29,058 nucleotides of DNA. Source: a virus. The position numbers were made by a program, and so were the translations under genes. Below are positions 6,930 through 17,400 of this stretch, piece after piece (the stretch's first letter is position 1; every line of letters starts with the position of its first letter). The notes under the pieces are model-generated. The model made no database searches. It worked only from the letters and a program-made list of their open reading frames with translations, and was not told the origin of the DNA. The DNA lies in the IMG/VR virus record IMGVR_UViG_3300046002_003948, positions 1-29,058 of that record; one strand, 5' to 3'.

Positions 6930-9458
6930 TTATCGTGTATATTTCAATACCCCTAGTAGTTGATTAACCGGAGCAAATGCTCCTGTCATTTTATATGTAT
7001 TTCCTTGAAATGTAAATACAACTCCTTCAGTTGGTACAATTGCATCAAAACCGCCTAGTTTTTGTATGCGTCTTAGTTCATGTTCTAATTTTTGTATTGT
7101 AGCAGCATCGCCTTTGGCTTGCAAATCTTTAATAAGTTGAGCTAATTCTGTTTTTATTTCTTGAACCGTTTGGTCTGGATTTGCTGCTAGATAATTGGTT
7201 GCATTTTGTAATACCAAAACTCCTAGACGCAAAAAGATTGATTCAAATGGTTCTAAATTTTGTTTTTTGTATTGTTTGAAATCTTTTTTATCAAACTCAT
7301 CAACCCATGCTAAAAATTCAGGATTTGCAATTTGTTTTTTAAGTATGGATATATTTGTTGATTTATCATTAAATGACCATCGATACATCAATGTATCAAC
7401 CAACTCGTCTGTAATATCATATCCCAATTGTTGGGCTTTTGATTTGATAACATCTCGCCACCATGATTTGTGATATTCGCTGATTAAATCTGTCTCTTTA
7501 AGATTAAATTTTGTTTGTAATTGTGCAATCTCATTAAAGAATGCTGCTTGTTGATCTTCAAAATCATATACTCGACCCAATTTAATACGTTGTGGTGGAA
7601 TAAATGAAAATGTTTTTTGCATATGTGAATTTGCATCTTGAATGATTTTTTGCATGGTTGCCCCGCCGGTTAAATCAGTTTCAATTACTTTTCCTTTTTC
7701 ATCATATTCAACCAAATTATGAAATTGTAAATGAGCTTTATCATATGCAATTACATTTTTAGTTGCTGGATAAATAATTTCCATGTTAGCAAATACTCTG
7801 CCATTTTTAAATATTTGATTCAATGTATTTTCAGCAATTGCATTAAATGCTTCTGTTAAATCTTCAGCGCAGGCCTGATATGCATCTACTACCGGTTGAT
7901 AATTTGCTCCCGCTTCAGCTCCTTTTTCTGCAATTGCTTTTTGTTGTTTGCGTTGGAAATCTGCAATAATTTCAGACGTTGTCATTGGATTAATTATAGT
8001 TCCAGATCCTCGGGCAAATCCAATTTCATTGTTTTTCCAAGTTACAAAAATATTTTGTCCATCAGTCTTTTCAGTTACTGCTTGTTCAATATCTAAACGT
8101 CCTTCTAATGCTCTAGACACAATTTCTTTCATATCATTAAATGATAATCCGTGATCGTCCCATGGATGCGCCATATGTCCCGCCGCGCCACCTTCAGTAA
8201 TAAGTTTAGATTCAGATTGAATTCTATTATTACTTCTAGGCATCACTGATTCAATTTTATAAATTACATCATTAGGATTATTTGGTTGCCATTGTTTACG
8301 TTGTGCTTTAATAGTGCGAGGAATCAATTTAATCTGACCTAACTGACGATCAAACTCTAATTGGAATGGCATATGTAATGGAACATCGAATTGATAATCA
8401 GATTCTACCGCAGTAGGATTGCCAGATTGGAATTGTTGTACAATTTTTTCGCCGTATTCGTCTGATAAGTCTTTGAATAAGTTTTCTAAATCATCTAATC
8501 TAATAGTTCCTTCATTTCTAGGATCATTTAAACGTTCAATAAAGTGAGTAAATTTACCTTGAAAATCTACATCGATACCAAAACGTTTAAAAAATCTATC
8601 AATTACTGGTTCTATTTGTTTTAATTCATCTCGTGTAATATAATTTTCTACAATTATTGATTCTATTAATTTAGCACCAACAACTGTTTTAGCAAAATTA
8701 TCAAAATCATATACAAATGATTCTCCTCGATGTTTTTCTAAGAATGAACGCAAATGATTAATTTTTGATTCATGCCGATCTTTTTCCTTGGGATTCATTA
8801 TTGCTTCAAAAACTTCATCTACTTCTTCTTGCAATGATGAAGTCCACCAATCTTTACTAAATACGGTTGCTTCCTGAACTCCTTTAAGTGTTTGCCATGC
8901 ATTTTTAACTAGTGCATCTTCAAATTGTGGATATGATAAACGAAATGTATCATAATCATTATCTTGAATTGATTGTCGAACAATTGTTGCTGATATTGGT
9001 TCTCCGTTATTATATGTTAATGGATCAACATTAACATTTAATTCAATTGCATCAATACCGCTAGGAATCGTACGGCCTTTTTTATCGCCAATTGTAGCAT
9101 ACTTATCTACATTTGGAACAAAGTCTTTAGCGCGAACATAATCATTGCCTTTAGTTGAAGCTGCCATTGCATACCGTCCCGTTGCATCTTTTGGTAATGC
9201 AAAAAGATATTCATATGCGGCTGTTATTGGAGAATTAAATTCAGTTGCCTGTATTTCAATGTTTGGATCGGAATTTAATAGATTGAATATTTCAATTGTT
9301 TTGCTTCTAGTAATTCCTTCTCGCTCTGTTGGTCCAATCAACAAAATTACTTGGTCAACTGCAGGATCTTCAGCATATCGTTGTGCTAATGCTAAATGTG
9401 CTCCAGTTAATGGTTTGAACCCGCCTGGGAAAAGTATTGTTGTTTTAGTTGTTTGCAT
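6930..9458 (-). CDS. Fused HIGH-type nucleotidyltransferase and KxDG polynucleotide-ligase-like protein
   Basis: 842 residues. The N-terminal domain (about 5-190) is a cytidylyltransferase/NMNAT-type Rossmann fold: PGGFKPLTGAHLAL (11-24) holds the TGAH form of the (T/H)xGH nucleotide-binding motif, and ISATIVR (155-161) is the second signature. The C-terminal half carries covalent nucleotidyltransferase (ligase/capping) motifs in order: motif I EKTDGQNI (463-470) with K464 the likely adenylylated lysine; RVFANMEIIYP (554-564) with E560 as motif III; EGVVF (811-815) as motif IV; YKMTG (822-826) with K823 as motif V. Between them a conserved-looking GGAAGHMAHPWDD (423-435) precedes motif I. Nucleic-acid repair, RNA ligation or cofactor metabolism are possible. 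The substrates of neither half can be read from the sequence. The architecture is confident; the exact activity is not. Confidence 0.85.
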   Translation of the reverse strand: MQTTKTTILFPGGFKPLTGAHLALAQRYAEDPAVDQVILLIGPTEREGITRSKTIEIFNLLNSDPNIEIQATEFNSPITAAYEYLFALPKDATGRYAMAASTKGNDYVRAKDFVPNVDKYATIGDKKGRTIPSGIDAIELNVNVDPLTYNNGEPISATIVRQSIQDNDYDTFRLSYPQFEDALVKNAWQTLKGVQEATVFSKDWWTSSLQEEVDEVFEAIMNPKEKDRHESKINHLRSFLEKHRGESFVYDFDNFAKTVVGAKLIESIIVENYITRDELKQIEPVIDRFFKRFGIDVDFQGKFTHFIERLNDPRNEGTIRLDDLENLFKDLSDEYGEKIVQQFQSGNPTAVESDYQFDVPLHMPFQLEFDRQLGQIKLIPRTIKAQRKQWQPNNPNDVIYKIESVMPRSNNRIQSESKLITEGGAAGHMAHPWDDHGLSFNDMKEIVSRALEGRLDIEQAVTEKTDGQNIFVTWKNNEIGFARGSGTIINPMTTSEIIADFQRKQQKAIAEKGAEAGANYQPVVDAYQACAEDLTEAFNAIAENTLNQIFKNGRVFANMEIIYPATKNVIAYDKAHLQFHNLVEYDEKGKVIETDLTGGATMQKIIQDANSHMQKTFSFIPPQRIKLGRVYDFEDQQAAFFNEIAQLQTKFNLKETDLISEYHKSWWRDVIKSKAQQLGYDITDELVDTLMYRWSFNDKSTNISILKKQIANPEFLAWVDEFDKKDFKQYKKQNLEPFESIFLRLGVLVLQNATNYLAANPDQTVQEIKTELAQLIKDLQAKGDAATIQKLEHELRRIQKLGGFDAIVPTEGVVFTFQGNTYKMTGAFAPVNQLLGVLKYTR

Positions 9459-9479
9459 ATGATAGTTAACATGTTATTT

Positions 9480-9489
9480 TAATAAATAT
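9480..9489 (-). promoter_or_regulatory. Repeated promoter-like motif (copy 4), upstream of the fusion enzyme
   Basis: The coding strand reads TAATCATATTTATTAAAATAAC, 22 bases before the ATG at 9458. It lies in an 80-base AT-rich gap (9459-9538). That gap also begins, just after the preceding stop, with a small A/T palindrome (ATAAAATATTTTAT), too weak to call a terminator. Confidence 0.4.
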
Positions 9490-9538
9490 GATTAGAATAT
9501 ATTATATAAATTTATTTTTTTGACGAATATAAAATATT

Positions 9539-10327
9539 TTATGTTATTGAACCAAAAATTGAATTAGTGGCAGTGCCAAAGTTTTGTACATGAATATAAG
9601 CTGCGCCATAATCTGCATCAATAGTTTTTGAACTGCCCCAAGCTCCGGTGTATTTTGCTAATGCTAACCCTACACCTCCGGCAGTTCCGGCACTTCCACT
9701 AAATGTTATTGTGCGTGATGCTGCGTTGGTGTTTTGAATATAGGCTTCAAACTTTCTTCCCTTTGTTAAGTTAGTAATAAATAACGCTCTATCTGCTGTA
9801 AACTCAACCACCCATGCTAATGATTGAGTTACAGCAGCATCGACTGTTAAATTGGAGTCACTAGTATTGTAAAAAACAAAATTATTATTTACAATGCCAG
9901 AATTAATGTCGCCACTACTACTAACATTAATGCTACCGGTAACCGTTAATCCTTCATTTACATGTAATATGCGCGAACCTGAATGAACATGGAATACTAC
10001 CCGGGTGGCGGTTGTGCTAGCTAGAGTATTGCCGGTACCTAAAGCAAATCGGTTTTGGCTATCGTCATATCCTAACACAAAATTTTGTAGGGCTACAGTG
10101 CTAGGCTTAAACACAATATATGAGTCTGAACCGGCGTTTGTGTTTGTTAATTCAATATAACCAGTGTTGAAAATAGTAGTTCCCGCGCCAGCTGAACCGG
10201 TTAATTGTATATCATTTCTTATAAACAAATTTTGTTCTGCAGAATCAGTTGATGATTTAATATATGCAACGTTGTTTTTTTTGGATAATACAAAAGTTTC
10301 GCCTGATGATAATGGTATGTTTGGCAT
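9539..10327 (-). CDS. Tail-fibre-like structural protein
   Basis: 262 residues, Ser/Thr/Asn/Gly-rich and beta-structured, typical of phage fibre or appendage proteins. It contains LHVNEGLTVTGSINVSSSGD (about 115-134), the type of short beta repeat seen in trimeric fibres, and a Gly/Ala/Ser-rich C-terminal half (TFSGSAGTAGGVGLALAKY). No enzymatic motif, signal or membrane segment is visible. It starts 18 bases after the long fibre gene without a promoter-like motif between them, so it is probably cotranscribed. It could be the distal tip, a fibre partner, or a separate decoration or receptor-binding protein. There is no conserved chaperone domain at its end. Confidence 0.78.
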   Translation of the reverse strand: MPNIPLSSGETFVLSKKNNVAYIKSSTDSAEQNLFIRNDIQLTGSAGAGTTIFNTGYIELTNTNAGSDSYIVFKPSTVALQNFVLGYDDSQNRFALGTGNTLASTTATRVVFHVHSGSRILHVNEGLTVTGSINVSSSGDINSGIVNNNFVFYNTSDSNLTVDAAVTQSLAWVVEFTADRALFITNLTKGRKFEAYIQNTNAASRTITFSGSAGTAGGVGLALAKYTGAWGSSKTIDADYGAAYIHVQNFGTATNSIFGSIT

Positions 10328-10345
10328 ATTATTTTTCTTTTATTG

Positions 10346-13300
10346 TTATGATTTAGTTCCTTCAGCAATTGGAGCGTCAGCTATTGTGTTTATTAAAGTA
10401 ACTCCAGGGGTGCTTATAAATAATGTTACGTCTGTTAATTGGTCGGAGCCGCCGGCGGTTGTTATTCCACTAATTTGAAATCCGGTGGTTGTTGCTATTG
10501 TCATTGCACCAATTGGATTGCCACCAGCTGATCCGTCAAAAACTAAATTTTTGCTAGCTACAGTAGAGCCGGCTGTTTGATATGACCCGGAGTTTGAATC
10601 TAACAATTTAATATGAGATTGCACAAACGATAAAGCTTCAATTCGTCCTCCAATATTTGCATTTGATGCAGTTACATCGCCATTTGCTTTTACATTGAAT
10701 TTTGATGATGATATAAAAAATTCATTTCCGGTGGCAGATCCTGATAAGTAAAATCCTGAACCTGTTATTGCATTCTGCGTAATTGCAAACCCTCCAATAT
10801 TTCCGGTGGTTGCGTTTATGGTGCCTGAAACTATTAATGTGGTACCATTCCATGAAAGTTTGTCTTTTAAAGAAAATTGGCCGGCATTGTCTAAATAAAA
10901 TCCAGTATTAGAATTATTAAATGTACCTGTGCCTGTAAATAATTTGCTTGAAGTCATGTTGATGCCGCCGATACTACCCGTATTAGCAATAATACCACCT
11001 TGCAAAAATACATTATCGGTAGCTAAACCAAAACCAGGATTAGATTTTCCAAACACATAACTGCTATTTGCTAATCCGGATAAATCACCTAAACGAGCTT
11101 TTAGTGCAACATCATAAATTCCACTACCGGTTCTTTCAACAATGTCAATATATGGAGTTGCTGTATCATTTGGATTAGCATTAATACGAATGAATCCAGT
11201 ATTTAATTTACCGGTTGACACAATTACTTGCGAGCCTGAATAACTTTGAGCTGCGCTAGGTGATTCTCCTAATGATGCCGAATTTCCTGTAAGTCCATTT
11301 CCATATGCTCTAGTTACATATAGTCTACCCGTTAAATCTGTGTCGCCTACTCCATCTCGAGATGCTGAATTTACATATAAATATTCTGTTGCAAATCCGG
11401 TACCACTAAACTTTTTAGCAGTAAGTATTTCTCCAGTCTCGAATCCTGTAACATTTTCTACAGACATTGTTGTTTGCGTAGGAGTATAATTACCATTTGG
11501 ACTTGCTCCTGCAAAACTTGATCCTGTTAATGTAGTTGAATTTGCAACATATAATTGTCCTCCAACTGCATTAACTGATGTTTTTTCAAATACAGTGGTT
11601 GCTAACGTTCCTCGAATTTTTGCATTTTCAAATTCTGCAGATCCATTTCCTGCGGCAGAAATTTTCCATCCTTTTAAATCAGATGCATAATCAGACGTTT
11701 GAATTGAGCCTGCACTATCTATTACAATGTTTGTGCCAGTAATTTTTGAAGAATTAATTGTAAATCCGCCAACTTTGCCTCCGTCAAACAATACTTGAGA
11801 CCCAGATATTGTGCCATCTTGTCGAACATTGAATTTGCTTGAACTTATAAAAAATGCTGTACTTAAATTACCTACATCGACTGAACTTGATATTAAAAAT
11901 GTAGATCCTGCACTTAATGCGTTGTTAGTTAATGTAAATGATCCAATTTTGCCGCCGGTAAACAATACTTGCGAACCAGTAACATCCCCTGAAGCTTTAA
12001 CATTAAACTTCGAAGATGAAATAAAGAAATCATTTCCAGAGGCAGCACCTGATATATAAAAATTGTTTGCGTTGGATAAAGTATTATCACTAATTGTAAA
12101 TCCGGCTATTTTGCCTCCAGTAAACAACACATTGCTTCCTGTTATATCGCCATTTGCTTTTACATTGAATTTGCTTGAACTTATAAAGAAACCATTACCA
12201 GTTGCAGAACCTGACAAATAAAATCCTGATCCTGTAATTGCATCTTGAGTTATTTCAAATCCGCCAATTCTACCTGATGTTGCAGTTATTTTTCCGGTCA
12301 TTGTTACATCACCAGAGGCACTTAAATAAAAATTAGAAGATGATATTGCAAGTTTGCCGCCGCTACCACTTATGTATTGATTTGTGCCACCCAAAAAGAA
12401 TTTTGATGTGTGTATATCTAATTCACTGTCTGATGTTGAATATCTAAAATAGTTGTTAGTATCTTGATATAATTCTAGGCCGACACCTGAATATGGATTT
12501 CCTTTAGATGTTTTTCCAGGTAGTGCTGATCCCGACCACATTAGGAATCCGGACGCGCCATAGTCAAAACCTTGATATCCTAAAGTTCTAATATAACCAG
12601 TACTGGTATTGCCGGCTATTTCAATACCACTACCTAACGAATCTGCAACATACAATGAACCCGTAAGCATTGAAAAATCACCGTCTACGTAACGGTTGCC
12701 TCCTTGCCAATTGTTGTTTAAACTATAATTAATTTGTTTACTTTTAACTCCAGCAACATTATAATATTCAATCTTAAATGAAAGTTGATTGTTTGATTTA
12801 TGTGCGGTTGGTACTAAACTTTTTATTCTGGTATAATCAGGTGTATATCCAGCATCATTATCTGATGTAGTTCTAATGTTAGCAACTTGCCAATTGCCTG
12901 ATTCAACAACTAATTGTAAAATACCGGTACCAGTATAGTCAGAATTAAAATTTACTACATAATCGTCAAAACGTTGATTATTACTAGTTACACGTAATTC
13001 TCCTATTCGTTTTCCAAATTTTGTAGAAAATTCCTGATTAAAATAATCTGTTGGATCTTGATAAAATGAACTACCTGACATATATATAGCTAATACCGGG
13101 GCTACACTTCCTGATCTAGTACCTAATGCATCTATTGTTATTTTATATGATGCATTTTCCTGGAATATACCGTTTATATCAGATCGTATTTTTAAAACAG
13201 TATCTTTTGCATCTAAATTAAGTGCACTAGATATTTTCATTGCATTATCAATAGATGCAGTACTCCATACCAACGTTGGTGCTGTTAATGTAGTCTTGCC

Positions 13301-14377
13301 TCGGTAAGCATTTCTTGACCAATATGCATCAATAATATCTTGTGATGTAAATGATCCTATAGATGTATCCGGGAATAATGATGCTGTATCGGTTACAAAT
13401 ATTTCCGTCTCTGCCAATTCTACATCATTGATCAACTCCCATGTTCCAACGGTACCGTTATTGTTCATGAACGTTTTAATTCTAGAAACATCACCTGTTG
13501 CTGGTTGCAACCCTGAAATTTGTATTAATGCATATGATTCAGAATTTTGTGTTTCTGTATATGTTGGGGTTGATTCATATGTTAATGAAAATGATGAATT
13601 TGCAAAATTTGTGTAAATATGTGGAAAAATAGTTTTACTACTGTATACCGTATATGCTGTATCTAACAATGCGGTAGTTGAAGATAATACTTTTTTAATG
13701 CTCGATGTATATGCCGTCGTAGACGGAGTATATGTTGGCAATGGGGCTGCATTTTGAGGGGCAGCAACAGTAACTGTTCCAGCAGTCATATCATTTATAA
13801 ATGATCCACCACTAATTTCAATAGCAGGTTGATTATTCAATAAAAAATATTTAATTTTTCCGGTTGTATATATAGGAAATTGGTCTGTTGTATATGTTCG
13901 ATCTAAATGCGGACCAATTTGTTCTGATAATGTTATTGACGGCAATGTTTCAAAAATAATTTCTGAATCATTTGGTACTGTAGGATTAACTTGTACGGTG
14001 CGCGTCCATTTGATGTTTGCACGACCTTGCCATTCCGGTGGTGCATTTACTGATTCAGCAGTTAATGTTATTGTGCAGTCGCCCGGAGGTGTATCTTCAT
14101 AAATATAAATTGCAATTACTCGGCTCGTGTCTTCATCAATATAATTAACAACTTCATAATAAATTGGATCGCCATTATAATCTAAAATTTCAAGGTTAAG
14201 ATATCCGCCGACTTTTAACGTTGTTGGGTTTCCTAGCAATTTAAATAAATTTTTGCCGGCAGTTAATCTAGTTGGAAATTCAGAAATTTGAAAATAATCA
14301 GGCGAAGTTAATGATGTATCAGTATACCATACATCGATAAACTGTAAACCCTTATAGACTGTTTTTTTACGTTGCAT
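10346..14377 (-). CDS. Long repeat-containing tail fibre protein
   Basis: 1343 residues. The N-terminal 200 or so residues (for example VGGYLNLEILDYNGDPIYYE) look like an attachment region, and I recall similar N-termini in marine T4-like fibre proteins. The middle is beta-rich with many Ser/Gly/Thr. From about residue 704 a repeat unit of 53-58 residues recurs: a GGxxI-type start, a variable loop, then FFISSSKFNVKANGDVTGS. Clear copies begin near 704, 757 and 811, a degenerate one near 869, and another at 1194. Such repeats usually build a triple-stranded shaft. The C-terminus (about 1240-1343) is not repetitive. The gene starts with a good AAGGTG 4 bases before the ATG, just after a promoter-like motif. 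It probably determines host adsorption. Confidence 0.85.
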   Translation of the reverse strand: MQRKKTVYKGLQFIDVWYTDTSLTSPDYFQISEFPTRLTAGKNLFKLLGNPTTLKVGGYLNLEILDYNGDPIYYEVVNYIDEDTSRVIAIYIYEDTPPGDCTITLTAESVNAPPEWQGRANIKWTRTVQVNPTVPNDSEIIFETLPSITLSEQIGPHLDRTYTTDQFPIYTTGKIKYFLLNNQPAIEISGGSFINDMTAGTVTVAAPQNAAPLPTYTPSTTAYTSSIKKVLSSTTALLDTAYTVYSSKTIFPHIYTNFANSSFSLTYESTPTYTETQNSESYALIQISGLQPATGDVSRIKTFMNNNGTVGTWELINDVELAETEIFVTDTASLFPDTSIGSFTSQDIIDAYWSRNAYRGKTTLTAPTLVWSTASIDNAMKISSALNLDAKDTVLKIRSDINGIFQENASYKITIDALGTRSGSVAPVLAIYMSGSSFYQDPTDYFNQEFSTKFGKRIGELRVTSNNQRFDDYVVNFNSDYTGTGILQLVVESGNWQVANIRTTSDNDAGYTPDYTRIKSLVPTAHKSNNQLSFKIEYYNVAGVKSKQINYSLNNNWQGGNRYVDGDFSMLTGSLYVADSLGSGIEIAGNTSTGYIRTLGYQGFDYGASGFLMWSGSALPGKTSKGNPYSGVGLELYQDTNNYFRYSTSDSELDIHTSKFFLGGTNQYISGSGGKLAISSSNFYLSASGDVTMTGKITATSGRIGGFEITQDAITGSGFYLSGSATGNGFFISSSKFNVKANGDITGSNVLFTGGKIAGFTISDNTLSNANNFYISGAASGNDFFISSSKFNVKASGDVTGSQVLFTGGKIGSFTLTNNALSAGSTFLISSSVDVGNLSTAFFISSSKFNVRQDGTISGSQVLFDGGKVGGFTINSSKITGTNIVIDSAGSIQTSDYASDLKGWKISAAGNGSAEFENAKIRGTLATTVFEKTSVNAVGGQLYVANSTTLTGSSFAGASPNGNYTPTQTTMSVENVTGFETGEILTAKKFSGTGFATEYLYVNSASRDGVGDTDLTGRLYVTRAYGNGLTGNSASLGESPSAAQSYSGSQVIVSTGKLNTGFIRINANPNDTATPYIDIVERTGSGIYDVALKARLGDLSGLANSSYVFGKSNPGFGLATDNVFLQGGIIANTGSIGGINMTSSKLFTGTGTFNNSNTGFYLDNAGQFSLKDKLSWNGTTLIVSGTINATTGNIGGFAITQNAITGSGFYLSGSATGNEFFISSSKFNVKANGDVTASNANIGGRIEALSFVQSHIKLLDSNSGSYQTAGSTVASKNLVFDGSAGGNPIGAMTIATTTGFQISGITTAGGSDQLTDVTLFISTPGVTLINTIADAPIAEGTKS
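10660..10798 (-). repeat. Isolated copy of the fibre repeat unit
   Basis: Residues 1194 to about 1240 of the long fibre (IGGFAITQNAITGSGFYLSG onward to NGDVTAS) repeat almost exactly the unit at residues 704-750. The DNA is similar but not identical, so the copy is either old or under selection for protein sequence. About 320 residues of non-repeat sequence separate it from the main block. Confidence 0.8.
11765..12268 (-). repeat. Tandem fibre repeat block (three full units and a partial one)
   Basis: Three successive units begin at residues 704, 757 and 811 and a shortened unit at 869. Each has a GGxxI/F start and the core FFISSSKFNV followed by a xxGxxTGS turn. Unit spacing rises from 53 to 54 to 58 residues through insertions in the variable loop (the third unit contains SSVDVGNLSTA). 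The pattern suggests shaft growth by duplication within the gene. Confidence 0.8.
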
Positions 14378-14406
14378 TACACCTTAATATTCTTTTATAT
14401 AAATAT
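14378..14406 (-). promoter_or_regulatory. Repeated promoter-like motif (copy 5) plus strong ribosome-binding site for the long fibre
   Basis: The coding strand reads GATATTTATATAAAAGAATA, with the core at 14397-14406 directly abutting the stop of the preceding recombination gene. AAGGTG (14380-14385) then lies just before the ATG at 14377. The motif core is 20 bases from the start codon. The short junction suggests that fibre expression is reset separately from the upstream DNA-processing genes. Confidence 0.45.
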
Positions 14407-17400
14407 CAATTGTGTTGAATACAGCTAAAATTATTTATTTTGTTAACTTCAATTAAATTATCAACCATATCTCGCATTGTATCTACATGTGATATGATAA
14501 TTGAAAAATCAAACTTAGTGCGAAAATAATCAAACAAATTTACTACTGCTGAGATATGTTCTGCATCTAAACTTCCCCAACCTTCGTCAATTGCAATAAA
14601 ATTAGGACGAGGTAATGCGGAAACATTGATTAATGCAATGCGTATTGCTAATGAGCTAATAAATCGTTCCATTCCACTTGTTAATTCTAGAGGCCAAAAA
14701 TTGTCTTCATCATAAATAATATATCCATTGATATTTTTGCCGTCACTTTGAAGCACCATATTAAAATCAACTACTTGATTCAATACATTGTTAATTTCAG
14801 CTTCAATCTTTGGCATTGCTTTTGCAATTAATTCATACGGGACGCCATCACGTTTAACTGAATCTAAATAATATTCATAAGCTTTATATTCAGTTTCTAA
14901 TTGTTTGTAGGTGTCTAAAGATTCGATTGCTGTTTTCTTTGTAGTTTTAGCAACTTCAATTTTGCCATGTTTACTTCGAATTGTATCTGTAGTTTGTTTT
15001 ATTAATTTTGTTAATGAATCAATTGTTTCTTTGCAAGTTGCAATTTCCGAATCTACCGTTTTATTATGTATAATTGCCGATTCATTAGCACGAAATAATT
15101 CTTGTCGCTCTAAACATGTTTCTAATTCAGATTCACGAGTTTGTAAATCATTTTCTAAAATTTGAATTTGCAATTCTTGTTTTTCTATCGATAACCGATT
15201 TGTTTCATGTAGTTGTTTTAAATTGTTCAATGTCGACAACTCCACACGTACAGCATCATATTCTAATATTGTATTGTTTAAAGTTTTTTGATTAAGTTGT
15301 AATTCGTCTAATATTGATCGATCTGTATCAATCGTATTTTGAGCCGCAATTGCATCTTGTACGAAAACGTTAGATGTACAGTATTTGCATTCCGGATCAT
15401 ATTCATGGTCGGAAAGATGATTAATTTTTTCTTGCTTTGCATTTATAATTCCTTGTTGTTTTTTAACAGTTAACTCAATTTGTTCTAATTCAGTTTCAAA
15501 TTTTTCTAGTGATCTTAATTCTGTAACTAGTTTATTTTCATTAAATGCTCGTATATCTCGTTTGATTATTAAATATTTACTAACAACCGTTTCTAAATTT
15601 ATTTCTGCTAATTCAATGTCTGTTTGTAATTGTGTAACTTTTTTTGTAAGTGTTGTTTCTACTTGTATTAAATCATCAATGTCTGGACCGTTATATGTTG
15701 TTGGCTGTTTTGTCTCAATAAGTTGCAACATTTTAGTTTGTAGATCATTTCTAGATTCTTGATATACATCTTCCTTTTTTTCTAGGTTAGTAATATCTTG
15801 TTGATTATTTGTAATAATAGTATCAGCATCATTGATAATGATATCGAAATCTGTTTTTTTATATGTTTTTAATTTTCCGGCAGTTTCTTTAATTTCGTCA
15901 GCTGCAAGTTGATATAGTTGTTCAAATACTGTAATATCTAAAAACTGTGAAAGCAAATCTTTGCGTTCTTTTTGAGACTTTTCAATAAAATTATTATTAT
16001 CAGCTTGAAGTGAAAATGCAGTTAAAATAAAATCATCATATGTGCCTAAATAACGACGAATTGATTTGTTTGTATCACTTCGTTCTTCACCATTTAAATT
16101 TTCAGTGTCAGTATAAAAATCTACATCTACCTTAACATGTTTTTCTTTTTTCTTGGTGCCGCGCCTTTCAATTGTATATTGAATGCCATTCATTTCAAAT
16201 TTAAAAATGCCATTAAATGTAGTTTTTTTGTTGTTCAAAACTTCATTTGCTTTACCTGTTTTACTACATTTATCAAATATAGTATATGTAATTGCATCTA
16301 ATAGTGATGATTTACCTGAGGTATTTGCCGCAAATAAACCACATACATCTGATAACTTTTCAAAATTAATAACATTGCCTTCGCCATATGAAAACATGTT
16401 ATCGAATTCAAATGATATAGGATGCCATGTTGTATGTCGTATTGATTCTACTGCTGGTAATTTTGAATTAATTGTTCGATTAATATATCTAATTGCATCA
16501 GTTTCTTCAGCAGTTGCTTGTGGATGATTAATTGAAATATAATCAGTAATTAACGTGTTTTGATATTCTACATCTCGTACATTGCCAATTGTAAATGATG
16601 CTGTTGCATTAGAATCTGGTCCTGATGTACTACGTTGTATTGTAATGTCCTGAACATCATATTTTTTACGAATTGTTGCAATCAACCGTTTCATGTCAGC
16701 TGCACTAGTTTCATGAAATTTTATTCTGACTCTAGGTTTGTTTGGCATTCGATGTGGAGACTTGACAATTGTAGTCCCATCAACTTCTATTGTAACATAA
16801 CCATAATCATTTTGAATTTCAACAAACTTAGCACTTTTAGATTCAATATCCCAAACTAAAATTCCATGGTCTAATGCTTCGCCATGATTTTGTTGAATCA
16901 ATGAACCTGGATAAGCAATTGTTTGGGCAGCATCTAAAAATTGTGCAGGTTTATGAATATCTCCTAACAATGTTAAATCATGTCCTGCAAATAATTCTGT
17001 AGTTACATGTTCGTTTGATATTTGGTATCCTATATCAGTCTTAGCAGTATTTACAGCACCATGGTGCATTGCAATTTTATAAGATGCAGTAAAATCTTTT
17101 GCCATAATGTATTCAGTTGGTGCAACATCAACCGCCATATGGTTCCATGTAATTCCGCCGCATTCAAACAATCCGTTATCTTTAATAAAGATGATATTTT
17201 TATTATTGATAACATCTAGAATAGGACTAACAGCATCAATTCTCTGCATATTATTCAAATTCATGTCATGGTTTCCTAGAATAACAATTGTAGGTATTGT
17301 AAATCCATTAAAAAATTCTACTAGCATCTGAATTAGCTCCGGAGACATATCTAATTTGCTGTGCACAATATCTCCAGTAACAACTGCAATACTATTTTTA

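Noticed and set aside
6930-9458. Naming the N-terminal domain as NMN adenylyltransferase
   Set aside because: The TGAH and ISATIVR motifs are shared by many cytidylyltransferase-like enzymes. No substrate-specific residues could be recognised, so only the superfamily is stated.
9526-9545. Intrinsic terminator after the 262-aa fibre-like gene
   Set aside because: The ATAAAATATTTTAT palindrome has only A/T pairs, and the following T-run is interrupted, so it would be too weak to call.
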